DNA from: Streptomyces sp. CoH27
GTDB taxonomy: Bacteria > Actinomycetota > Actinomycetes > Streptomycetales > Streptomycetaceae
DNA length: 64,000 nucleotides
Direction: 5' to 3'
NCBI RefSeq assembly: GCF_020181035.1
Contig: NZ_JAIQYY010000008.1
Span: forward strand, 1-64,000
Position 1 is the first letter of the stretch; each line of letters starts with the position of its first letter. Made by a program: the position numbers and the translations under genes. The notes beneath the pieces were generated by a model, which was not told where the DNA came from, ran no database searches, and saw nothing but the letters and a program-made list of their open reading frames with translations. Positions 1 through 9,011 of the stretch are shown piece by piece.

Positions 1-312
1 CTGACTCTATCAGATCCTTTCGGCGTCTGACTCCCAGTCAGGGGGTTTGTCTTCCCGGTCCGTTGGGCCGTTCCGACGAGTGAGACTTTAGCGGATTCCT
101 TGCTCCCGAGCTAATCGGGGGCGGCGTCCTTTCGAACGCGGATTCCTCATTTCGCAAATATGCACGCCAAAGCAGTCGACGCCGAAGCGCCGATGAGTGG
201 CTGGGACTTGCGGAATGGCTGTCCGGGGACCGACCTGGATCGGCGCTCACGTCAGACAACTCGGAGAACACTACGGATCGAGGTGAGGTGTGTCAACTCT
301 CGTCCGTGAAGT
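1..312. other. Non-coding leading region upstream of the proC 3' end
   Basis: No convincing gene. The sequence is less GC-biased than its surroundings, and the only reading frame of note (77 codons, minus strand) has a composition unlike a protein and no ribosome binding site. It holds two short hairpins: six-base arms at 27-41 followed by a G/T-rich stretch, and CCCGA-loop-TCGGG at 105-119. It probably holds the 3' flank of a gene beyond the window edge plus the terminator region of proC. Confidence 0.5.
27..50 (+). terminator. Terminator-like hairpin at the window edge
   Basis: CTGACT and AGTCAG pair perfectly around a CCC loop and are followed by a G/T-rich tail. This would suit the end of a plus-strand transcript entering from the left. 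The gene it would serve is outside the window, so the role is inferred only from shape. Confidence 0.35.
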
Positions 313-1125
313 TCAGTCCTTCTTGCCGGAGGCGAGCTCGCGGCTGCGGTCGCGGGCGGCTTCCAGGGCGGCGATGAGGGCGGCGCGGACGCCGTGGTTC
401 TCCAGCTCACGGATGGCGTTGATCGTCGTACCGGCCGGTGAGGTGACGTTCTCGCGGAGCTTGACGGGGTGTTCGCCGCTGTCGCGGAGCATCACGGCGG
501 CGCCGATCGCGGACTGGACGATGAGGTCGTGGGCCTTGTCGCGGGGCAGGCCGAGCAGGATGCCGGCGTCGGTCATGGCCTCGACCAGATAGAAGAAGTA
601 CGCCGGGCCGGAGCCGGACAGGGCGGTGCAGGCGTCCTGCTGGGACTCGGGGACGCGGAGGGTCTTGCCGACGGCGCCGAAGATCTCCTCGGCGTGCGCG
701 ACATGCGCCTCGGTGGCGTGGCTGCCGGCGGAGATGACCGACATGGCCTCGTCGACGAGGGCGGGGGTGTTGGTCATGACGCGGACCACCGGGGTGCCCG
801 CGGGCAGCCGCTCCTCGAAGAAGGAGGTGGGGATGCCGGCGGCACCGCTGATGATCAGGCGGTCGGCGGGGACGTGCGGAGCCAGCTCGTCCAGGAGGGT
901 GCCCATGTCCTGCGGCTTGACCGTGAGGATCAGGGTGTCGGCGGTCTTGGCGGCCTCGGCGTTGGTGACCGGGCTGACTCCGTAGCGGGCGCGGAGTTCT
1001 TCGGCGCGTTCGGGGCGGCGGGCCGTGACCAGGAGGTCGGCGGGGGCCCAGCCGGCGCGGATCATTCCGCTGAGCAGGGCTTCGCCGATCTTGCCGGTGC
1101 CGAGGACTGCGACTTTCTGGCTCAT
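313..1125 (-). CDS. proC: Pyrroline-5-carboxylate reductase ProC
   Basis: Cytosolic NAD(P)H-dependent reductase that converts 1-pyrroline-5-carboxylate to L-proline, the last step of proline synthesis. The 270-residue protein begins MSQKVAVLGTGKIGEALLSG, a Rossmann nucleotide-binding start (GxGxxG). The C-terminal half has the family signature region around SGSGPAYFFYLVEAM and VTSPAGTTINAIRELE. The reading frame is open further upstream, but homology starts at this ATG and the upstream codons look like the shadow of another frame. The length matches the usual 260-280 residues. It lies downstream of the ABC exporter genes on the same strand, with a 59-base gap, and may be read through from them. 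Confidence 0.95.
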   Translation of the reverse strand: MSQKVAVLGTGKIGEALLSGMIRAGWAPADLLVTARRPERAEELRARYGVSPVTNAEAAKTADTLILTVKPQDMGTLLDELAPHVPADRLIISGAAGIPTSFFEERLPAGTPVVRVMTNTPALVDEAMSVISAGSHATEAHVAHAEEIFGAVGKTLRVPESQQDACTALSGSGPAYFFYLVEAMTDAGILLGLPRDKAHDLIVQSAIGAAVMLRDSGEHPVKLRENVTSPAGTTINAIRELENHGVRAALIAALEAARDRSRELASGKKD

Positions 1126-1184
1126 GGAGGCCAGTCTGGCACCGGGTTCCGGCGTACGGGCCCGTTGTCCGGTGGGCGGAACGG

Positions 1185-1976
1185 CTACGCGGTGCGGCGT
1201 CGTAGCGTCGCCGCGCCCAGTGCCAGGACCAGGAGTGCGCAGCCGGCCACGATCAGGACGTCGCGTACGAACGTCGCGGTCATGTCGGTGTGGTGGAGGA
1301 CCTCGTTCATGCCGTCGACGGCGTACGACATGGGGAGGACGTCGGAGATCGCCGTCAGGGCGGGGTGCATGTCCGAGCGCGGGGTGAACAGGCCGCACAG
1401 GAGGAGCTGGGGGAAGATCACCGCCGGCATGAACTGGACCGCCTGGAATTCCGAGGCCGCGAAGGCCGAGACGAAGAGGCCGAGGGCCGTGCCGAGCAGG
1501 GCGTCGAGGAGGGCCACCAGGAGAAGCAGCCAGGGGGAGCCGGTGACGTCCAGGCCGAGGAGCCACAGCGCCAGGCCGGTGGCCAGGGCCGACTGGATGA
1601 TCGCGATGGCGCCGAAGGCGAGGGCGTAGCCGGCGATGAGGTCGGCCTTGCCGAGGGGCATGGCGAGGAGGCGTTCCAGGGTGCCGGAGGTGCGTTCGCG
1701 CAGGGTGGCGATGGACGTGACCAGGAACATCGTGATCAGCGGGAAGATGCCGAGCAGCGAGGCGCCGATGTTGTCGAAGGTGCGGGGGCTGCCGTCGAAG
1801 ACGTAGCGCAGCAGGATCAGCATCACGCAGGGGACGAGCAGCATCAGCGCGATCGTGCGCGGGTCGTGGCGGAGCTGGCGCAGGACCCGGAGCGCGGTGG
1901 CGGTGGTGCGGGAGGCGCTCCGCACGCCGGTGCGGGTGGCGGGCGCGGTCGCGGTCGCGGGGGTGATCGTGCTCAT
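1185..1976 (-). CDS. ABC-2 type transporter permease
   Basis: Integral membrane subunit of a drug or polyketide exporter of the DrrB/ABC-2 family; 263 residues with about six hydrophobic segments. These begin with one near residues 42-60 (a run rich in L, M, V), then an ITMFLVTSIATLRERTSGTLE stretch typical of the family (E-R-x-x-G-T-L-E loop). Its ATG overlaps the stop of the ATPase gene by four bases (ATGA), so the two are translationally coupled and form one exporter. The substrate cannot be told from sequence. The long reading frame reaching further upstream in this frame is a shadow of the ATPase gene. Confidence 0.88.
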   Translation of the reverse strand: MSTITPATATAPATRTGVRSASRTTATALRVLRQLRHDPRTIALMLLVPCVMLILLRYVFDGSPRTFDNIGASLLGIFPLITMFLVTSIATLRERTSGTLERLLAMPLGKADLIAGYALAFGAIAIIQSALATGLALWLLGLDVTGSPWLLLLVALLDALLGTALGLFVSAFAASEFQAVQFMPAVIFPQLLLCGLFTPRSDMHPALTAISDVLPMSYAVDGMNEVLHHTDMTATFVRDVLIVAGCALLVLALGAATLRRRTA

Positions 1977-2758
1977 CGGTTCTGCTCCTGGGTGCGGTGT
2001 GCGGTGGCGGCTTCGTCGACCAGGTGGAGGAAGGCGGCTTCGACGGTGTCCGCGCCGGTCCGCGTGCGCAGGGCGTCGGGGGTGTCGTCGGCGAGGATCT
2101 CGCCCTCCCGCATGAGGAGGAGGCGGTGGCAGCGCTCGGCCTCGTCCATGACGTGGGAGGAGATGAGGAGCGTGGTGCCGCGGTCGGCGGCGAGGGCGTG
2201 GAAGAGGTTCCACAGGTCGCGGCGCAGGACGGGGTCGAGGCCGACGGTGGGTTCGTCGAGGACGAGGAGTTCGGGGGCGCCGAGCAGGGCGACGGCCAGG
2301 GAGACGCGGCTGTGCTGGCCGCCGGAGAGGGTGCCGGCGAGGGCGTCGGCGTGGCGGGTGAGGTCGACGTCGGCGATGGCCCGGGTGACGTGGTCGTGGC
2401 GGCGTTCGGCGGCGGCTCGGCCCGGGTCGAGGATCGCGGCGAAGTACTCCAGGTTCTGGCGGACGGTCAGGTCGTCGTAGACGGAGGGCGCCTGGGTGAC
2501 GTAGCCGACGCGGCTGCGCAGGGTGGGGTGGCCGGCCGGGTGGCCGAGGACGTCCAGGGTGCCGGTGGCCCTGGCCTGGGTGCCGACGACGGCGCGCATG
2601 AGGGTGGATTTGCCGCAGCCGGAGGGGCCGAGCAGGCCGGTGATCTGGCCGGGCGGGACGGTGAAGCGGAGGTGGTGCAGGACCGTGCGCCGGCCGCGGA
2701 CGACGGTGAGGTCGTCGGCACGGATGGCGGCGTGGCCGGCGGCCGCGTAATTCATCAT
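1973..2758 (-). CDS. ABC transporter ATP-binding protein (DrrA-like)
   Basis: Cytosolic ATPase that drives the neighbouring ABC-2 permease; 261 residues. Walker A is GPSGCGKST near residue 44, the signature is LSGGQ, Walker B is LLVLDEPTVGLDP, and a switch histidine lies in LLISSHVMDEAE. These match the DrrA/CcmA group of multidrug exporters. There are two adjacent possible ATG starts and no upstream in-frame alternative. No ribosome binding site is visible, so translation may be leaderless. An 8+2+8 palindrome overlaps the start, suggesting repression by a regulator coded elsewhere, since no regulator gene is adjacent. Confidence 0.9.
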   Translation of the reverse strand: MMNYAAAGHAAIRADDLTVVRGRRTVLHHLRFTVPPGQITGLLGPSGCGKSTLMRAVVGTQARATGTLDVLGHPAGHPTLRSRVGYVTQAPSVYDDLTVRQNLEYFAAILDPGRAAAERRHDHVTRAIADVDLTRHADALAGTLSGGQHSRVSLAVALLGAPELLVLDEPTVGLDPVLRRDLWNLFHALAADRGTTLLISSHVMDEAERCHRLLLMREGEILADDTPDALRTRTGADTVEAAFLHLVDEAATAHRTQEQNR

Positions 2759-2767
2759 GTGATGAAT
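2750..2767. promoter_or_regulatory. Operator-like palindrome over the ABC exporter start codon
   Basis: ATTCATCA and TGATGAAT form perfect 8-base arms around TG. The palindrome is AT-rich in a GC-rich setting and covers the start codon of the ATPase gene. Its size and symmetry fit a TetR-, MarR- or PadR-type operator. The regulator is unknown. Confidence 0.55.
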
Positions 2768-2810
2768 AATTGTTCTGGGTCGGCACGGACGTCAAGGGGT
2801 GCGCATACGG

Positions 2811-2842
2811 CAGCGGCGGCCGGGTGGGTCCGGCCGCCGCTG
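2811..2842 (-). terminator. Hairpin terminator after the methyltransferase gene
   Basis: Perfect 13-base GC-rich arms (CAGCGGCGGCCGG and its complement) surround a six-base loop, about 20 bases past the methyltransferase stop codon. There is no clear T-tract, which is common for Streptomyces terminators. Confidence 0.6.
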
Positions 2843-2862
2843 TGGGTGGGACTGTGTCGAGG

Positions 2863-3645
2863 TCAGGGTTTGCGGGCCACGAGCAGGAGCACGTCGTACG
2901 TCTCCTCGACGATCCCGTCCGGGAAGACCTTCAGCAGGTGGCCGCGCTCCTCTTCCAGGAAGGCGGTCCTGCGGTCCTCGGGCGCGACGAGGAACATCGA
3001 CTGGCTGCCGATGTTGCCGAGGTGGGTGTCGATCGGGACGCGGCGGCTCCAGCGGACCGTGCGGCGGGTGAAGTCCAGACGGCCGCTGGGGTCGGCCCGT
3101 TCGGTGCGCTCGGCGGCCTTGCGTGCCTCGGCGATGTCGATGCCGAAGAAACGGCCTTTGCGTTCCGCCGCCGCCGCGATCCAGTCGATGTCGAAGGCGT
3201 CGGTGTTCCACCACAGCGCCAGCGCGCCGCCCGGCCGCAGCACGCGCAGGGCCTCCGGCACCGAACGGGCGGTGTCGGTCCAGTGCCACGCCTGGGCGTA
3301 GGTGACGACGTCCGCGTGGGCGTCGGCGACGGGGAGGGCGTTGCCGCTGCCGCGGACGATCGGGAGGTGGGGCAGCGCGCGGCGGAACTCCGCGGCCATG
3401 CCCGCACCGGGCTCGACGGCGAGGACGTCGGCGCCGCGCACGTGCAGGAGGGCGGTGGCGATACCGGTGCCGGCGCCCACGTCCACGACCCTGGCCCCGG
3501 TGAGCGGACGGCCGGCCAGTTCCTCGACGGTGTCGAAGAGGGCGTGCGGGTAGGAGGGGCGGTGCGCGGCGTACTGGGCGGCTGCGGCGTTGAAGGAATG
3601 GGCTCGGGCGGCGGGTGAGGCCGGCGGTGGTGGCGTCGTGGTCAT
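2863..3645 (-). CDS. Class I SAM-dependent methyltransferase
   Basis: Cytosolic methyltransferase of the UbiE/Methyltransf_11 type; 260 residues. Motif I is VVDVGAGTGIAT near residue 44, followed by an acidic VLAVEPGAGM segment (motif II), a proline-containing ALPVADAHAD segment, and VLRPGGALALWW, all in normal family order. The substrate cannot be predicted. The start MTTTPPPP is chosen because the forty codons upstream are low-complexity and unlike the family; no strong ribosome binding site precedes it. It is transcribed towards the ABC exporter operon but separated from it by a hairpin. Confidence 0.85.
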   Translation of the reverse strand: MTTTPPPPASPAARAHSFNAAAAQYAAHRPSYPHALFDTVEELAGRPLTGARVVDVGAGTGIATALLHVRGADVLAVEPGAGMAAEFRRALPHLPIVRGSGNALPVADAHADVVTYAQAWHWTDTARSVPEALRVLRPGGALALWWNTDAFDIDWIAAAAERKGRFFGIDIAEARKAAERTERADPSGRLDFTRRTVRWSRRVPIDTHLGNIGSQSMFLVAPEDRRTAFLEEERGHLLKVFPDGIVEETYDVLLLVARKP

Positions 3646-3781
3646 ACGACCATGGTGGGTGAGGGAACGAGGGCGCCACAGGTGGTTTTCGGGGCGGGAA
3701 CCGTCGGCCGAAAGCGAGCCGCAGCCGCCGGTGGGCCCGGTCGCACCCGTGGCCGCCGGCCTCACGTGCGCCGTGGCTTCG

Positions 3782-4315
3782 TCACGTGCGGCGCTTCTTC
3801 TTCGACGGGTTGCCGGTGCGGCGGGAGGTGCGGCGTTCGTAGGCCTCGCGGGCGCTGTCGTACTCCTCGCGGTGGAGCTTCTCGCCCGGGGCCTCGGTGA
3901 GGGAGCGGAAGAAGTAGGCGAGGAGGGAGCCGACGAAGCCGATGGCGAGGAGGCCGCGCAGGGAGGCCTGGCGCTGGGGGTCCTGGCGCTTGCCGAAGCC
4001 TTCCCAGGTGTTGCGGAAGGCGAGCGCGCTGCAGATCGCGAACATGGCGATGACCAGCACGGTCACGAAGGAGCCGGTGTCGGCGATCCGGATGCCCTCG
4101 TAGGCGAAGCGCAGGATCAGGCAGGCGGCGACGGCCGCGGCGAGGGAGCCGACGGCGACGCCGGCGCGGCGCGCCGCGTACCCGTTGTCGTGGTTGACCC
4201 AGGAGGTGCCGAAGAAGCGCAGGGGCTCGGGGCGGGGGCCGCCGCCCTGGGCCGCGCCGCCTGGGGAGCCCGCCGGGGTGTCCGGGGTGCCGGTTTCGTC
4301 GCTCTCGTCGCTCAC
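3782..4315 (-). CDS. Conserved actinobacterial membrane protein of unknown function
   Basis: A 177-residue protein with an acidic, Pro/Gly-rich N-terminus (about 1-45). Three hydrophobic segments follow (roughly 50-70, 80-100 and 120-137), then a basic tail ending in SKKKRR. The start is GTG; a CATAAT hexamer eight bases upstream would allow a leaderless transcript. No family function is recognised. The charge pattern suggests that the basic C-terminus is cytoplasmic. It is separated from the SH3-like gene by only 55 bases on the same strand. Confidence 0.75.
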   Translation of the reverse strand: MSDESDETGTPDTPAGSPGGAAQGGGPRPEPLRFFGTSWVNHDNGYAARRAGVAVGSLAAAVAACLILRFAYEGIRIADTGSFVTVLVIAMFAICSALAFRNTWEGFGKRQDPQRQASLRGLLAIGFVGSLLAYFFRSLTEAPGEKLHREEYDSAREAYERRTSRRTGNPSKKKRRT

Positions 4316-4370
4316 GGCATCGATTATGGCGAACGGCTGCGGCGACGGGCAGGGGCGGGCTCCAGGTGGG

Positions 4371-4688
4371 TCAGCCGCAGCGCGAGGCGATGTAACCGTC
4401 GCTGCCGGTCTGGACGTAGGCGTCGGAGACGTACTCGCCGTTGTCGATGTTGTCCCAGATGTTCGACGTGCCGTACGGGCCCGAGACCGTCGTGCCGGGG
4501 GCCTGGCAGAAGATCGGGACGCTCATGCCCTCGGGCAGGACGCGGACGATCCCGTAGTTGGTGCCCGGGCCGCTGCGGACGTTCAGACGGACGCCCGGAG
4601 CGACCGGGTACGTGCGGACGGTCGCTTCCGCCGCCACCGCGTCGTCGGCGGTGCCGGTGCCGGCCTCTTCGGTACGGTCAACAGCCAT
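4371..4688 (-). CDS. SH3 domain-containing protein
   Basis: A 105-residue protein. Its central part (LNVRSGPGTNYGIVRVLPEG) is a clear bacterial SH3 motif, usually a cell-wall or peptidoglycan-binding fold. It ends YVQTGSDGYIASRCG, with a conserved aromatic-glycine pattern. The start is set by a good ribosome binding site (GGGGAGG, 6-7 bases before the ATG). With this start there is no signal peptide or transmembrane segment, so secretion by the Sec route is not supported, which is odd for an SH3_3 protein. The longer upstream frame adds only basic low-complexity residues and no signal either. Confidence 0.75.
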   Translation of the reverse strand: MAVDRTEEAGTGTADDAVAAEATVRTYPVAPGVRLNVRSGPGTNYGIVRVLPEGMSVPIFCQAPGTTVSGPYGTSNIWDNIDNGEYVSDAYVQTGSDGYIASRCG

Positions 4689-4866
4689 GTGAAACCTCCC
4701 CGTGAACCCCATGGTCGCCATGGGTGTCAGTGATCCCCGTGATCGGGCCGCGGCACAGGTGTGCGCGACTCGCGCGCGCAGGCTAGCAAGCCGCCTCTGT
4801 CTCGCACGAGTCATCGACTAGGCTCCGTGCGTCGCGCGCGCGGACGAACAGCACGGGGGTGGTCCC

Positions 4867-6969
4867 ATGGCGCCACGGAGAAACACGGGGGCGGGCGCGG
4901 AAGCGGAACTTCCCGAGTACGCCGGTCACTATCTGCTGGAGTCCTGTCTGGGGTCGGGCGGCATGGGGGTCGTCCATCTGGCCCGCAGCACCTCCGGGAT
5001 GAAGCTCGCGGTGAAGGTCGTACACGCCGAGTTCGCCCGGGACCGGGAGTTCAGGGGCCGTTTCCGGCAGGAGGTGGCCGCCGCCCGGAGGGTGAGCGGT
5101 GCCTTCACCGCGTCCGTCGTCGATGCCGATCCGGAGGCCGAGCGGCCCTGGATGGCCACGCTGTTCATTCCCGGGCCCACGCTCTCCGAGCACGTCAAGC
5201 GGAACGGACCGATGCCGGCGGCGCAGTTGCGGCGGCTCATGGCCGGGCTCGCCGAGGCGTTGCGCGACATCCACCGGGTGGGGGTGGTGCACCGGGATCT
5301 GAAGCCGAGCAATGTGCTGCTCGCGGAGGACGGGCCGAAGGTCATCGACTTCGGTATCTCCCGGCCCAAGGACAGTGAACTGCGCACCGAGACCGGCAAG
5401 TTGATCGGTACGCCGCCCTTCATGGCGCCCGAGCAGTTCCGGCGGCCGCGCGAGGTCGGGCCCGCCGCCGACATCTTCGCGCTCGGCTCGGTGCTGGTGC
5501 ACGCGGCGACCGGGCGCGGGCCGTTCGACTCGGACAGCCCGTACGTCGTCGCCTACCAGGTCGTGCACGACGAGCCCGATCTGACGGGGGTGCCGGAGAG
5601 TCTCGCGCCGCTGGTGCTGCGCTGTCTGGCCAAGGAGCCCGAGGACCGGCCGACGCCCGACGAGCTGATGCGGGAGCTGCGGTCGGTGGCGGCCTCGTAC
5701 GACACGCAGGCGTTCATACCGGCGCAGCGCACGGGCGGCGACGACGAACCGGCGGCCGAGCGGCCGGCCGCCGGGAAGCAGCCCGAGCCGGCGGGCCGCA
5801 GGCGGCTCGGCAGGAAGGTGGCGGTGGGGGCCGGGGTGCTCGGGCTCGTCGTGGCCGCCGCGGTGGCCTCGGTCCAGCTGCTCGGGGGCGGTGGCCGTAC
5901 GCCGGCCGGTGCGAGCCCGCACGCCAAGCCGGCCGCGTTCAGTTCCTGGCAGGTCAGGCCGGCGTCCGAGGCGTCGGGGATGCCGCAGTGCGCGTACGGG
6001 GCGGGGGCGGTGTTCTGCGCACGGGGCGGCGCCGCTTTCGCGCTCTCCCCTGCCGACGGGAAGCTGCTGTGGCGCCGTTCCGCTGCCGCCGGGCCCGTGT
6101 GCGGAGCGCCGGTTCCGGCCGGCTCGCTCGTGCAGTTCTGCACGGCCGGCGGCTCCCTGCTGACGGCACGCGACCCGCGCTCCGGCGCCGAGGTGTGGAA
6201 GCGGCGGCTGCCCCACGGCACGACGGTCCGGTACGCCGGGGGTACGGCCCTGATCACGGGCGCGGACGGAACGGTCACCGGGGTGGACGGCAGGTCGGGC
6301 CGGACCGTGTGGCACCGGCGCCTGCCCGGCTACAGCACGCCGTCGCTCGCCTCGTTCGCCGGGGATCCGCTGGCGTACGCGACCACGTCGTCGCAGGACG
6401 GGGCGCACACGCACGTGGCCGCCGTGGATCCGGGCACGGGTGCGGTGCGCTGGGAGGCGTCGCTGGACGGCATCCTGGACCCCGTCGGGAGCCAGGGCGG
6501 GTCCCTGTTCTTCCTGTCCGTCGACAAGTCCTGGGCCGCCGACGCCGTGGTCCGCTACACACCGGCCGCCAAGGCCTCGCGCCGGGTGGCCCTGCCGGTC
6601 CCGCGTGTGTCACCGCAGGCCTCCGTGCACGCGGACACCGTGTATCTGCTGGCCGCGGGCGGCTCGTTGGAGGCCGTCGACCTGGGCGCGGGCAAGCGGC
6701 TGTGGCACCTGGAGACGTCCGTCAGCCGCGGTTCGGTCCCGGTCGGCGACGGTGCGCACGTCTACGTCACCGCCGCCGACGGGCGCCTGCTGGCCGTCGA
6801 CGCGCGCAGCGGGCGCCTCGTCGGGCAGACTCCGGCGCGGCTCGGCGCCGACGCGGACGTGGTCACCGCCGACCTGCCGGCACCGCTGGTCGTCGACGGC
6901 CACGTCTACGCCGGGGCCCCCGACGGAACCGTGTTCGGCGTGGCCGCGCGGAACCCGGCCGACTGGTGA
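4867..6969 (+). CDS. Membrane Ser/Thr protein kinase with extracytoplasmic PQQ-type beta-propeller
   Basis: A 700-residue AfsK-like receptor kinase. The N-terminal kinase domain (about 20-275) has LGSGGMG as the glycine loop, the ATP lysine in AVKVVH, HRDLKPSN, the DFG motif in VIDFGIS, and APEQ. A Pro/Glu-rich linker follows, then one transmembrane helix (about 313-335), then a C-terminal half of repeated blades such as KLLWRRS, EVWKRR, RTVWHRR, AVRWEAS and KRLWHLE. These are characteristic of PQQ-like propellers. It should sense an outside ligand and phosphorylate cytosolic targets. All catalytic residues are present. It is a single gene, convergent with ilvD across a terminator. Confidence 0.92.
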   Translation: MAPRRNTGAGAEAELPEYAGHYLLESCLGSGGMGVVHLARSTSGMKLAVKVVHAEFARDREFRGRFRQEVAAARRVSGAFTASVVDADPEAERPWMATLFIPGPTLSEHVKRNGPMPAAQLRRLMAGLAEALRDIHRVGVVHRDLKPSNVLLAEDGPKVIDFGISRPKDSELRTETGKLIGTPPFMAPEQFRRPREVGPAADIFALGSVLVHAATGRGPFDSDSPYVVAYQVVHDEPDLTGVPESLAPLVLRCLAKEPEDRPTPDELMRELRSVAASYDTQAFIPAQRTGGDDEPAAERPAAGKQPEPAGRRRLGRKVAVGAGVLGLVVAAAVASVQLLGGGGRTPAGASPHAKPAAFSSWQVRPASEASGMPQCAYGAGAVFCARGGAAFALSPADGKLLWRRSAAAGPVCGAPVPAGSLVQFCTAGGSLLTARDPRSGAEVWKRRLPHGTTVRYAGGTALITGADGTVTGVDGRSGRTVWHRRLPGYSTPSLASFAGDPLAYATTSSQDGAHTHVAAVDPGTGAVRWEASLDGILDPVGSQGGSLFFLSVDKSWAADAVVRYTPAAKASRRVALPVPRVSPQASVHADTVYLLAAGGSLEAVDLGAGKRLWHLETSVSRGSVPVGDGAHVYVTAADGRLLAVDARSGRLVGQTPARLGADADVVTADLPAPLVVDGHVYAGAPDGTVFGVAARNPADW

Positions 6970-6971
6970 CA

Positions 6972-7010
6972 CGCCGAGGGGCCGCCCCCGTCGGGAGCGG
7001 CCCCTCGGCG
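6972..7010. terminator. Bidirectional terminator between kinase and ilvD genes
   Basis: Perfect 14-base arms (CGCCGAGGGGCCGC and complement) surround an 11-base loop, placed between two converging stop codons two and eleven bases away. Confidence 0.8.
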
Positions 7011-7021
7011 GATGCGCGGGC

Positions 7022-8875
7022 TCAGCCCAGCTTGGTCACATCGCGCACGGCGCCCTTGTCCGCGCTGGTCGCCATCGCCGCGTAGGCGCGCAGGGCGGCC
7101 GACACCTTGCGCTCGCGGTTCTTCGGGGCGTACACCCCGCCCAGCGCCTGCTCCCGGCGGGCGAGTTCCGCCTCGTCGACGAGGAGCTCGATCGTGCGGT
7201 TCGGGATGTCGATGCGGATGCGGTCGCCGTCCTGGACCAGGGCGATCGTGCCGCCGGAGGCCGCCTCGGGGGAGGCGTGGCCGATGGACAGGCCCGAGGT
7301 GCCGCCGGAGAAGCGGCCGTCGGTGATCAGGGCGCAGCTCTTGCCGAGGCCGCGGCCCTTCAGGTACGAGGTCGGGTAGAGCATCTCCTGCATGCCCGGG
7401 CCGCCCTTGGGGCCCTCGTAGCGGATGACGACGACGTCGCCGTCCTTGACCTCCTGGGTGAGGATCCGCTGGACGGCCTCCTCCTGGGACTCGCAGACGA
7501 CGGCCGGGCCCTCGAAGGTCCAGATCGACTCGTCCACACCGGCCGTCTTCACGACACAGCCGTCGACCGCCAGGTTGCCCTTCAGCACGGCCAGGCCGCC
7601 GTCCTTGGAGTACGCGTGCTCGACGGAGCGGATGCAGCCGCCCTCCGCGTCGTCGTCCAGGGCCTCCCAGCGCTCGGACTGGGAGAAGGCCTCGGCGGAG
7701 CGGACGCAGCCCGGCGCCGCGTGCCACAGCTCCACCGCCTCCGGGGAGGGGGAGCCGCCGCGCACGTCCCAGGTCTTCAGCCAGTCGGCGAGGGAGGGGC
7801 TGTGGACGGCGTGGACGTCCTCGTTGAGCAGGCCCGCGCGGTGCAGTTCGCCGAGCAGGGCCGGGATGCCGCCGGCGCGGTGCACGTCCTCCATGTAGTA
7901 CGTGCGGTTCTTCGCGACGTTCGGGGCGACCTTCGCCAGGCAGGGGACGCGGCGCGAGACGGCGTCGATCTGCTCCAGGCCGAAGGGCACGCCCGCCTCC
8001 TGGGCGGCGGCCAGCAGGTGCAGGATCGTGTTGGTGGAGCCGCCCATCGCGATGTCCAGGGCCATGGCGTTCTCGAAGGCCTGGAAGGTGGCGATGTTCA
8101 GCGGGAGGACCGACTCGTCGTCCTGCTCGTAGTAGCGGCGGGTGAGGTCCATGACCGTGCGGGCCGCGTCGACGTAGAGCTGCTTGCGCGCGGTGTGGGT
8201 GGCGAGGACCGAGCCGTTGCCGGGCAGGGACAGGCCGATGGCCTCGGTCAGGCAGTTCATCGAGTTGGCGGTGAACATGCCGGAACAGCTGCCGCAGGTC
8301 GGGCAGGCGTTCTCCTCGATACGGAGGATGTCCGCGTCGGAGATCTTGTCGTTGACGGCGTCGGAGATCGCGTCGACCAGGTCGAGCGTGCGGACCGTGC
8401 CGTCGACCAGGGTGGCGCGGCCGGACTCCATCGGGCCACCGGAGACGAAGACCGTCGGGATGTTCAGGCGCAGGGCCGCCAGCAGCATGCCCGGGGTGAT
8501 CTTGTCGCAGTTGGAGATGCAGACCAGGGCGTCGGCGCAGTGGGCCTCGACCATGTACTCCACCGAGTCCGCGATCAGGTCGCGGGAAGGCAGGGAGTAC
8601 AGCATGCCGCCGTGGCCCATGGCGATGCCGTCGTCCACGGCGATCGTGTTGAACTCGCGCGGGATGCCGCCCGCCTCCGTGATCGCCTCGCTGACGATCC
8701 GGCCGACCGGCTGGAGGTGGGTGTGGCCCGGCACGAACTCGGTGAAGGAGTTCGCGACCGCGATGATCGGCTTCCGGCCGATGTCCGCACCGGGTACACC
8801 GGAGGCGCGCATCAGGGCGCGGGCGCCCGCCATGTTGCGGCCGTGGGTGACTGTGCGGGACCTCAGCTCGGGCAT
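7022..8875 (-). CDS. ilvD: Dihydroxy-acid dehydratase IlvD
   Basis: Fe-S dehydratase that converts 2,3-dihydroxy-isovalerate and -methylvalerate to 2-keto acids, the third step of valine and isoleucine synthesis; also needed for pantothenate precursors. The 617-residue protein starts [20 protein letters not shown]. It contains the cluster cysteines in [10 protein letters not shown] and [16 protein letters not shown], and the active-site GRFSGGTSG near the C-terminus. The start is fixed by a GAAGGAGCGA ribosome binding site; the in-frame extension upstream is not family-like. Full length for the long (E. coli type) IlvD class. Confidence 0.96.
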   Translation of the reverse strand: MPELRSRTVTHGRNMAGARALMRASGVPGADIGRKPIIAVANSFTEFVPGHTHLQPVGRIVSEAITEAGGIPREFNTIAVDDGIAMGHGGMLYSLPSRDLIADSVEYMVEAHCADALVCISNCDKITPGMLLAALRLNIPTVFVSGGPMESGRATLVDGTVRTLDLVDAISDAVNDKISDADILRIEENACPTCGSCSGMFTANSMNCLTEAIGLSLPGNGSVLATHTARKQLYVDAARTVMDLTRRYYEQDDESVLPLNIATFQAFENAMALDIAMGGSTNTILHLLAAAQEAGVPFGLEQIDAVSRRVPCLAKVAPNVAKNRTYYMEDVHRAGGIPALLGELHRAGLLNEDVHAVHSPSLADWLKTWDVRGGSPSPEAVELWHAAPGCVRSAEAFSQSERWEALDDDAEGGCIRSVEHAYSKDGGLAVLKGNLAVDGCVVKTAGVDESIWTFEGPAVVCESQEEAVQRILTQEVKDGDVVVIRYEGPKGGPGMQEMLYPTSYLKGRGLGKSCALITDGRFSGGTSGLSIGHASPEAASGGTIALVQDGDRIRIDIPNRTIELLVDEAELARREQALGGVYAPKNRERKVSAALRAYAAMATSADKGAVRDVTKLG

Positions 8876-9011
8876 CGTCGCTCGCTCCTTCGAAGATCTG
8901 CCAGACATTTCTGGTTGTCTCCGAGCGTACGCCGGTGCTCCAAGGGCTGGACGTGGTTGTCCGGAATGCGGGACGCGCGTTTCATCGCGGCCGTTCACCC
9001 GGCCGTCGGTC

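Noticed and set aside
38..271. 77-codon minus-strand reading frame at the left edge
   Set aside because: Composition (Ser/Pro/Arg) and lack of a ribosome binding site do not look like a gene; the region has terminator-like hairpins.
7022..8998. Longer IlvD start (MNGRDETRV)
   Set aside because: The extra 41 residues are not family-like, and a clear ribosome binding site precedes the internal ATG at 8875.
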